Source of the DNA: Mixophyes australis
Lineage: Eukaryota > Chordata > Amphibia > Anura > Limnodynastidae
Direction: 5' to 3'
NCBI GenBank assembly: GCA_036250195.1
Contig: JAVHZZ010000003.1
Coordinates: forward strand, 35,186,335 to 35,250,334
Length of the DNA stretch: 64,000 bases
How positions within the stretch are numbered: position 1 is the stretch's first letter; every line of letters begins with the position of its first letter. The notes under the pieces were generated by a model. That model worked only from the letters and a program-made list of their open reading frames with translations. It was not told the DNA's origin and did not search any database. Position numbers and translations under genes: made by a program. Positions 55,504-64,000 of the stretch are shown here, one piece after another.

Positions 55504-58500
55504 TAACATCATTATTGGCAAAACATTACCATTGTCTAGTCAAGTATTGGACAGACAAAAATTGTTTGAATTTTCTTTTTGTGCTGGCATTTAATTTGCT
55601 ATCTCTTGCATTTTCGCAGCATTTTTCTCCCAAATGTGATTATGACGCCTTTTCTCAGTTATATTAGAGCTGACATTCCTAGCTTCTTCCGACAACCTTG
55701 ACCAAACTCTGTTTTCTGCACAATATGTACTTGGCCGTTGACATATTTTGAGTATTTGTTTTTAAAGATTTCCACACTGATGATGAACAACAGCGGCTGG
55801 TCTCTAGGACTTAGCATGATGCACATTTATTGTATTGGATGTCTTCCTAGCACTTTTAAAAAAGGTTTTAGATGTTGACATACTGGTAGCCATGACAGTT
55901 TCTTTTATTGTAATGTCAGTTGCTGTCTGAAAGGCTATATTTTCCCTGAATGCTGACTGATTTTTGTTGCTTTTACGTTTGCAATTGTCAGTGATACCGT
56001 AGGTTTTGCTCACACATTAGTTTTTTTTTATGCCTGATGCATCTGTGTAAATGGCGGTTCCTTCATCATCATTTGTAATTGATACACACATGCTGTCTGA
56101 ATAATGATTGTCAAAGATGACTTTATCTTCTGCAAACACAAAATGCTCATCTATAGTTGAAATTGCAGCATATTTGTCATCCTTTACTGTTTTATTGACT
56201 TCTAATCATGACGACTCACGAGTACATGTCATTATTTAGTTAGTGACTTTGCCACTAATTGGAAAACATTATTTTGTGATGATGCACATTTTCTTGTTTT
56301 GGCTGTACAGCAATCTTGTTTATTACACAGTGTTAATGTATTGTTAATGTTTATGAGAATATTCAGTGCACTTTAATATTGTATGTGAATGCTCTATTGG
56401 GAATCATTCTCAGTATTGGTACCTTCAGCTGTTAGGATAAAACAGCAGGATAGAAATTACGAGCCCTTGCTTCTTGCTATCTTTGTTTATGTTGATTTAA
56501 GTCTGCATTGCAAATTGTGTTTGAAGCATTTTGATCACTGACAAAATGGAAGCTGTAGCAGAAGACTGGAGACATTTTTCTTCAAGCGCTGTAGGTTACC
56601 ATAACCCTCTAAACCGCTGGCAGTTCTTCCTCTACCCAACTAATAGAGAACATGCAGGCAGTATGATAACACCCAAGGCAAAGTAGTGAAATTGAAGTCC
56701 TATTTCCTTCACACATATACCCGTGCTTATAATGTTACCATGATATTAAATAAATTTGAACCATTTATTTTTAAAAGCTATACTTAACCATTTACTTTTA
56801 AAACCATTTTATTTTATCCAATTATTTGTAAAAATGTAATTTTATTATGGTGCTTTTTTTTTAACAGACAAAGGCAAAATTAATTTGAAGCACAGATGAC
56901 AGATAAGTGCAGAGGTAACTAGAGTCATTATTATATACATCTTTCCCAACAGTACACTTATTTATCATGAAACAGTTCCATTGTCCTTCAGGTACGAAAA
57001 GCATGGCTGATCAGATAGACATAACCCACAAAAATTGGAGCATAGCTAAACTAATTGGAGGTACGGCTTGGCAGATGGTGACTTAATCTGGAAAGATCAA
57101 GGGCCTGGTCAATTGTGAGAGGGACTAGAGAGCCAGGCTGTGATTGACTAGGGGACTAGAGAGTGCTCTTGGCAGCTCTTAGATGATTAAGCCTATCAAG
57201 GATGGGAGCAAATTGTATCCAGTACTAAGATGGACATCAGGGTGAGCTGTCAACATACAGCTATGGGAGATCCTTAGTTCTATTATTCCATGGATACAAG
57301 GGTAAGAAAATGTAAGGGAATAATGTGTGATACAATTCCTTATAAAATAATGTGTGTTAAAATATATGTATTCAGATATATGATTTCTTATAAGTATGCA
57401 CAGATATATATTAAATGGAAAAATACAGTTTTTTGACAAGAAGGTGATAAGATCTTTGTGACAGGAGCAAGCCTGAAAGGTGATAACATCTACCCCTGCA
57501 GTAAAGATGCAAGATCAGACATATTACAAGATGTTACACCCATAAGATGTTCTTACTGTTCCAACCACAACTGGCAGGTGTTTCCTCACAGAAGTGATAA
57601 ACATTTCAATATATGGACATGTTACATGATAAGTGCTTTTTGCAATAATCAACAGAATTTCCGTGCTTTGTGGTCTGCCTATAAAAGGTTCTCATGATTA
57701 AAAAAGCATCAGCTCAGCTTCTTGACCTCAATCGTGTATGTCATGATTTCTGGACTCCTGATCGATCAGTGAAGAACACATATGATATTGAAGGTAGTTG
57801 GTTTCAAGGACAAGAATTGCCTTAACAAAAAGATGTCTCACCACCATGCCTGACAGTGCTGTGTCTCTATCTGACTGTATATAGACATTGACTAAATCAG
57901 TCAATCGCTATGTTTACAGTGATGGTTATTTAAAATCAGCAAAATCAAAAACCTACAATACTTCTAGTATGTGCTGAAATGAGATTATGAGACTGCTTGT
58001 CCACCTAGTACACTGCATTGTATACCCCCAACATCATGACTTTAGGAAACACCCTTGTAAAAACAATTTGCTCCTAGTTTTTCCGAAAATGTGCTGGATG
58101 GAAATAGTAAAACTGTCACATCAATGTCCAATCTACTACCGATATAGAGCCAGCGCTGTCTCTAAACTTTTAAACGTTTCTCCTAGAATTCTGCTTGGCT
58201 TATTTAAATGGAGTTCTGGTGGACTATGCTTACACACATTTGTCTTCATCAGGTAGACGGGCTCCAAATTTGAGATCTCCCCAGGTCAACGGCTAGTCAC
58301 TGGCTAGCAATATTTGGCCCACAAGTCCATTACAAATAGGCTGCCCATAATTCAGATGCAACCATTATCCTTTACATTAATAGATAAGGAAGAAGGTTCG
58401 CTGAGATAACAGCTCATTGCGAACCAGCGGCCATGCCTTACTGCTAGATAATCAGAACAAACTACTTAGCCTCACCTAGAACATTGTGGGAAAATCTGCA

Positions 58501-59596
58501 TAGATTTACTCTGACTCATAGCGGTATTATCAAAGGTGGTGGAGAAGGGAGAAGCCTGCTTCAGTGATACACTCAATGCACAAAGCAGCCCCTGTATAGT
58601 ATAGTGCCTGTGGTCTGTTTCATACATTGAAAGCATTACCGAAATATACTCCTACCTTTACCGAGTGTTACCTGTCACCTGTAAGTAGGAACGAACCTTC
58701 TTGACCACTTGGCATTTCTCTGCTTGAAGTCGAAAGTCTATTATTATTGACAAAGGCTAAATGTTGTGCTACATGTAGCAACCAGCAGCACCACAGTTAG
58801 TGGCATGTATAGTATATATAATTATTATTAATGACTTAATTAAGAGTGGTTTTAAAATATTGCATTCAATAATGACATTATTTAATATTTTGATACATTC
58901 CTTTGAACTCGACAAAAGCCCCTCAACATTTTTACCATCAGATGATATCCTTCCCACCCTCGCTGTTATCCGACGCTTCATTTATGACGGAAATTTGAAA
59001 CTCTGATTATAAAGATGTCACTAAATTGGTGACTCCCCTCTCATGCCACAATGTCCCCCACTGTGACTGTCCTTCATGCATTGGCGCTACGCAGTGTTTA
59101 TCATACAATAAGACACTTTGGGCTAATCATTGAATATATGTTTCTTCAGCTGGTTTGATGAATGCGTTGCAGAAATATTTCTGATCTCTGACAGGTAAAT
59201 GAAAAATGATATTTTTACTAGGAACACACAATTTTAGCAACAGATAGTTTCAGTGATAAATGAAAGAACTGAATTATTAATCAACATTTATAAAAGTGCA
59301 TCCATTTTTGATGGGCATCTTAAGTCTTTTGTTCCGAAAGTGTTTTATTCTGTGATCCTTGCGCTGTGTGCTCAAGAGAACTGTGCATTATAAATGGTCA
59401 TGCAAATATAGCTTATAAAAGTACATTATATAATTTATAACTCTTTGATTGGGCAGTTTCTGGAGGGGTTGGGTAAAGGAGGAGAGTGGGGGCTACTGGG
59501 ATGGGGGGAGATGTATAACTCAGCATTTTCTTTCATTATTATTTTATTTTTGAACATTTTTTTCCTCTCTAACTTGCACCAAGTTTTCCACACTCA
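55504..59596. other. unassigned AT-rich DNA, 4.1 kb
   Basis: No recognisable gene, LINE, SINE or terminal repeats were found. Small features: a duplicated GGGACTAGAGAG at 57121-57160, and unconvincing ORFs (for example 57987-58256). This is the longest stretch of the window without an assigned element. It is probably old decayed repeats or single-copy intergenic DNA. Confidence 0.5.
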
Positions 59597-60458
59597 GGGC
59601 CTGATTCAAGTTGTGTTTCAAAAAATCGCACAGTATAATAATTTATAGAAATATATATAGAATTTTTTTTACATTAAATAGATAAATAAATAGGCTTGCA
59701 ACGCGTACTGTATATACAGTGTGTTTTTATAGTCTATCTCAGCTGCACACAGTTGTTCTGTGCTATCTAGTGGCACGCATCATCACCATTTATTTATATA
59801 GCGTCACTAATTCCGCAGCGCTGTACAGAGAACCCACTCACATCAGTCCCTGCCCCATTGGGGCTTACAGTCTAAATTCCCTAACACACAGACACACAGA
59901 CTAGAGTCAAAAAATTTTTAGCAGCCAATTAACCTACCAGTATGTTTTTGGAGTGTGGGAGGAAACCGGAGCACCAGGAGGAAACCCACGCAAACACGGG
60001 GAGAATATATAAACTCCTCACAGATATGGCCATGGTTGGGAATTGAACTCATGACCCCAGTGTGGTGAGGCAGAAGTGCTAACCACTAAGCCACTGTGCT
60101 GCCCCAACGCGTGCTTTTAAAATCAAAGATGATGTTGTGTCATTGACCACTCAGTCAGCACTGACACCTGCCCTGTGGTGGGTGCAAATGATACGGCTGA
60201 AAAAAAGCGCACTTATGAGAAAGCCAGCACTTCCATAGGCTGCACCTGCGGTGGATCCCCCTTACTGTACGTTGCCCACGCTGGTCCGCCACTTCACTCA
60301 CCCATTCCGCCTCTGAAGTTGTAGGCAGTCGTAAGGGTCATTTGTGTTCAGACATGAATTGCATGTAATTGTGTTCATTGGCGTAATGTCCGTTTTTTTA
60401 ACATGCCCAGAGCTATTATATGCTACGCAAATGGATGAACGTCTGAACATAACCAGGC
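59597..60458. mobile_element. Non-autonomous GGGCCTGATT-type transposon, second copy
   Basis: Parallel to 33768-34837 (GTGCTATCTAGTGGCACGC, CAGTCAGCACTGACACC, GTAGGCAGTCG, CATTTGTGTTCAGACATG). The right end is diverged (ACGTCTGAACATAACCAGGC). Contains a SINE at 59781-60105 that the first copy lacks. Confidence 0.72.
59781..60105 (-). mobile_element. tRNA-headed, L2-tailed SINE, full-length copy
   Basis: Minus-strand copy: head GGGGCAGCACAGTGGCTTAG, B-box-like GAGTTCAATTCCC, and tail GCGCTGCGGAATTAGTGACG with (ATG)n. The flanks CACGCAT and AACGCGT are a probable diverged target duplication. The paralogous element at 33768 reads straight through this site. Confidence 0.9.
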
Positions 60459-60649
60459 GACTTCTGTCCAAGTCTCCCATATTCTTACATATCTCCCTGC
60501 TACCTATAATAATCGTTCAAGTCAAGTAATATATTGTTGACTTTATTTTTATTTAATTTTTGTTACAGTGTTAAGCAAAAATGACACTGTGCTCCTGGAA
60601 GATAATAGTGTAAAAGACCCCTATAATGAATAATGTAGTCTTCATCGTC
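60459..60649. other. unassigned DNA
   Basis: Nothing recognised. Confidence 0.4.
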
Positions 60650-60821
60650 AGAGATGGCACAGACATTGGAGAAATGGGAGAGTTGAGCAACAATGACATG
60701 GAGGGAAGAGGAAGAAAAAAAAAGGAGAAAGCTTAGTGAAGATGAGAATGGGGCAGCCTAGGAGACAGGGTAGGCATACGTGGGGTAGAGAGGAGGCTAC
60801 AGGCGTTCACGCATGTAGAGT

Positions 60822-61518
60822 CAGATTAAAGGGAGGGGGCACTGGGGGCATGTGCTGCGGGCCCCCCTTTCTGAGGGTACAAGATTTAGGGGTGTCACAG
60901 TGATACCAGCTTGGCACCTGGTGGCTGGCTCCTCCTCCCATTTAATAAATAGGTTTATTTATTAAATAGGAATATTGTTAATTTAATGATGGTGTTGGTT
61001 GGGAGGAAATAGCTTTATTATTAGATGTGAATGCTATTAATTTAATGTCAGGGCTGGTTGGAGGTAAATAGGTCTATTTATCAAATGTGAATACTAATTA
61101 TTTAATGTCAGGGCTGGTTGGAGGTAAATAGGTCTATTTATCAAATGTGAATACTATTAATATAATCTTGGGGCAGATTGCAGGGAAGGAGGCCTACTTA
61201 TTAAACAAGGCTGCTATTGATTTAATGTTTGGACTTCTGGGAGCCTTCTAAATTTCATGTACCTGTCTTTTTTCCAAATCGAGTCCCCAACATTCAGACA
61301 AACAGCATCTGAACTAAAGACACCAGCAGCTGCAGGTAGTGAAAGCGGCATGGGCGGGTAGGAAAGAGCAGGATAGTCTGACAACTATCCTGAATCTGGT
61401 GGGGCAGTCCTGAATTGGGGTGACTGTCTCGCTTAGTCAGGATTTGGTCTGATTGTGAGGACATAGAGTCCCTCTGTCTTAAGAGCCCCGGGCCCCCCAG
61501 AGCCTTAATCCAGCTTTG
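60822..61518. mobile_element. hAT-like element with internal minisatellite
   Basis: Left end CAGATTAAAGGGAGGGGG. The right end, read inward, is CAAAGCTGGATTAAGGCTCT then GGGGGGCCC. Both fit a CAGGGCTGGATTAAGG-type hAT terminus. No clean target duplication. The interior is largely a 60-bp repeat (60950-61235). Confidence 0.5.
60950..61235 (+). repeat. 60-bp minisatellite, about five units
   Basis: The unit is of the form AGGTCTATTTATCAAATG, then TGAATACTATTAATTTAATG, then TCAGGGCTGGTTGGAGGTAA AT. The third and fourth units are almost identical, and the outer ones are diverged. Confidence 0.9.
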
Positions 61519-61890
61519 CACACAGGGCAGATATGGGATAAACAAAGGGAGGCAAAGAGGAAGCTAGAAACAGTCTGGCAGGTGAAGAATCGGAGGCAGA
61601 TATGAGCCATTGTGGATGCTTATGAGGAGAGACAAGGGGGTAGACATGAAAATAGGGCAGCTTTACAGGGGAGTAAATGAGGAGAAAAGGGGGTCAGAAG
61701 AAGCAAGGGAACAGTTTGGCATGGAAGATAATTGGGAGGGGGGGCGCAAGGCAGGCAGACACATGGGAAACATGGCAGCCTCTAAGGGAAGACATGGTGA
61801 GACAATCTGGACAAAGATGTGGAAAGGGGCAACATAGCAACAGAAACAGGGGCAGAGAAAGGACTATGGGGGAGATATGAGATATGTAAG

Positions 61891-63260
61891 GGGGTAGAAA
61901 TTGTAATCAATTGTATTCTCAAACAATATTCCAAGTAGACTCAGGGCATCATCTTGTTGCTAAGTTGACTACCTTCCAGACTGCCATCCTCAAGAGGGTC
62001 ATATGCCCAGTCTGGCAATATCGTCAGAGAGTTAAATGCCTGGTCCTGCCCTTCTCTTTAAGACTAAGAACAATTCTTCCCTTCTCCAGACCTGTGGACC
62101 CTGATGCCCTGGCCTGAGAACCCCACTGCACCGGCTTACATGCCTATAGGCAACCAGCTACTAGAGTTCCTGACAGAATTCTGTGCTGATCAGTAACAGC
62201 TAAGGGAATGGTGAGACACACCTCTCCACTTCCTATGTTGCGATTCACAAAACAATACGCAAATCACTGAAGATTAACTCAAATTATGCTCACTTAAGAA
62301 TCAGGTCAAACACAGTGTATCAAACATAAATAAGCCAACCAAAAAGGACCAGCAAAAGGTGTGTGTCTTCAGACTTATAAAAGGTGCTTACAGCGCCTCT
62401 GGCGCTCATTCTTCATTAAATGTAGCTGAAGAAATCAGAGTAGATGACACCCGCACCTTTACACACAGATCCATGTGTTTCTAGTATAAGTTACGGCATT
62501 TACACAAAAAGGTGTGATGTCATAATATAATTGGCGCACAAAAGATGCGAGATTGTGACCTCATACCTTGGGGCCTGTCTAAATAGCAACAGTAGTGACA
62601 GGAGAGTTACAGGTAGAGATAGATAGAAATAGCCAAAATTGATTTGTGAGAGTTGAACCCCTGATTCACCTTCTGATCAGAGATGGATCCCAGGGATAAC
62701 GTCTCTCTTAAAATGTTAAGAACATCCGCTACACACACTGCTGCTGCTTTTCCTTTCTCCTTCTCCTAACCTGATCCTCCTCCATGTTTTGTGAAGCAAA
62801 CAAACCTTGAACGCCACTAATTTCACTGATCATCACCTTGTTGATGAACAGTATCAGCTACATTTTGTCCCTCTTTATATATATCATGCTCACACTGCAG
62901 GCAGTCTCACAACCATGTTTATGCCATTATTCCTTTTCATTCATATGTTGCACTATTTATATGGTTCCCAGGGCAATTTAACACCTTTGTAGTTTGATGT
63001 GGGTTATGCCCTTGGTAAACTGCACTGTTAGCAGAATGCACATCAAACCGCATAAAAAGGGCGATTTTACACATCTTGGGTATAGTCAGTAACATTGGAG
63101 CTAAGTAAACCTTTATTTCTAATGTGCTGCCGTAGGGATAAAAAGCTTTCAAATAATTATTTCTATATATTGTGGACTGAAATATATAAAACCTCAGATG
63201 GTAAAGAAACCCAGAGCTCACAACTTCTAAATATAGTATGTTGTATTTAATTAGAGATGG
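61891..63260. other. unassigned DNA
   Basis: No genes or element ends recognised. Confidence 0.5.
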
Positions 63261-63345
63261 TCGTGTTTCGGTTTTGGTTTTGGTTTTGGATCTTGATTAC
63301 CTTTGTGTTTTGGTTTTGGTTTTGTTTGGTTTTGTTTTGCTATTT
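63261..63345 (+). repeat. GGTTTT-rich simple repeat
   Basis: Imperfect (GGTTTT)n with GTTTCGGTTTTGGTTTTGG at the start and GTTTGGTTTTGTTTTG at the end. Confidence 0.85.
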
Positions 63346-63494
63346 TTGTAAAAAATATAATTTTTTTGGTCTAAAATAACCTAATTTAGCGCTCCACCAG
63401 TTTCTTGGATAAGTGAGGTAATTCTAAAGCTAATAAATTATGAAAAAAACAGTTTAATCCCTGGTAGGCCGTCCTTAATTCTGCACACAAACCT

Positions 63495-63900
63495 GATTGT
63501 CTTCCTCTCCATCTATGCATATTGTTAATGCAGCCATTGTCTTTGGGTGTATATTACACCCTACACTTGTTGTTAAGTAGAAAAAACTCAGCCTGCATTG
63601 ACTGTACGTTAAATAGAAATGGATAAAGGAAGTTTGGTATCTGTCTGCATCAGACCCCCTCACCACTAGTAGTAAAATAGAAAACTATTCAGCCGTTATA
63701 GACTGTAGAATATAAATAGAAATGGACAAAGGCAGTTTGGTGTCTGTCTGTGTATGACACCTTACCCTTATCGTGAAATTGACAAAACAGCAGCCTTATA
63801 AGACTGTACATGATATAGAAATGCCCCAAGTCCCTTTCCTATTTGGGGGTAGATTGCACCCTACACTTATACTTATAAGTATACTTATTTTTTTGGGGTG
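63495..63900 (+). repeat. 101-bp tandem repeat, about four diverged units
   Basis: The marker words GACTGTA..ATATAGAAATG recur at 63600, 63701 and 63802, exactly 101 bp apart. GCAGTTTGGTGTCTGTCTG and ACACCCTACACTT are shared between units. It lies just downstream of the GGTTTT repeat and may extend past the window. Confidence 0.8.
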
Positions 63901-64000
63901 TGTTTTTTTCCCTGATTTAAAAAGACTATGTACTTTTACATAGGCTTTACCAGATGACATACAAGGAAGACTACCATCAGGGCTGGTGCCAGCACCTGCT

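Larger units (their letters stand above)
60650..61890 (+). repeat. Purine-rich tract split by a transposon
   Basis: The plus strand is strongly enriched in A and G at 60650-60815 and 61520-61890 (repeated GGGGCAG, GGAGAAA, AGACATGG and GAGGAGA words). The insertion between is listed separately. The pieces look like one decayed GA-rich minisatellite. Confidence 0.6.

Noticed and set aside
15628..60105. SINE heads as functional tRNA genes
   Set aside because: The head lacks a plausible full cloverleaf, the boxes are degenerate, and each copy continues into a SINE body and L2-like tail.

Overview
The window looks like intergenic DNA from a large vertebrate genome, most likely a frog or toad. 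This rests on the mix of repeats: a sushi/Tf1-type Ty3 chromovirus, CR1, L2 and L1-type LINE tails, a Penelope-like element, Tc1 and mariner copies, many hAT and foldback MITEs, and one abundant tRNA-headed, L2-tailed SINE. No intact host protein-coding gene, rRNA or tRNA gene could be supported. The only host-like candidate is a short exon-like ORF at 12126-12336.

Layout. 1-1465: AT-rich DNA with hAT scraps and a (TA)n tract. 1466-7234: a complete but broken sushi-type LTR retrotransposon (TSD TAGGG, two LTRs, gag, pol with protease, RT, RNase H, integrase and chromodomain). 7476-8616: an internally deleted mariner copy, then a hAT MITE. 8913-12336: a Penelope-like remnant on the minus strand with a GIY-YIG endonuclease and a hammerhead-like motif, interrupted by a foldback MITE and abutting an L2 LINE tail; then the exon-like ORF. 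13.4-18.2 kb: MITEs, SINEs and a Tc1 pseudogene. 20-23.5 kb: foldback MITE, CR1 tail, and an L1 tail inserted in a Harbinger-like MITE. 26-30 kb: Penelope-related direct and inverted repeats around a 1 kb element with a CWG target duplication. 30-46 kb: SINEs, LTR-like repeats, a 28-bp minisatellite split by an inverted-repeat insertion, nested MITEs. 46-64 kb: MITEs, a second hammerhead-like motif, a probable solo LTR, a CR1-like tail, hAT MITEs, minisatellites and a purine-rich tract.

The most informative parts are mechanistic. In the sushi element, the predicted first ten bases of the transcript are the exact reverse complement of the bases just inside the 5' LTR, as expected for Tf1-style self-priming, and gag joins pol through an in-phase G GGA AAC slippery heptamer like that of PEG10. 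A MITE family has a 3-bp CWG target duplication, shown by an internal empty site in the opposite arm of its host MITE. Three Penelope-related segments carry hammerhead-ribozyme-like cores. Several nested insertions can be ordered in time because a paralogous or inverted copy in the same window keeps the empty site. All similarity and identity statements are by eye.
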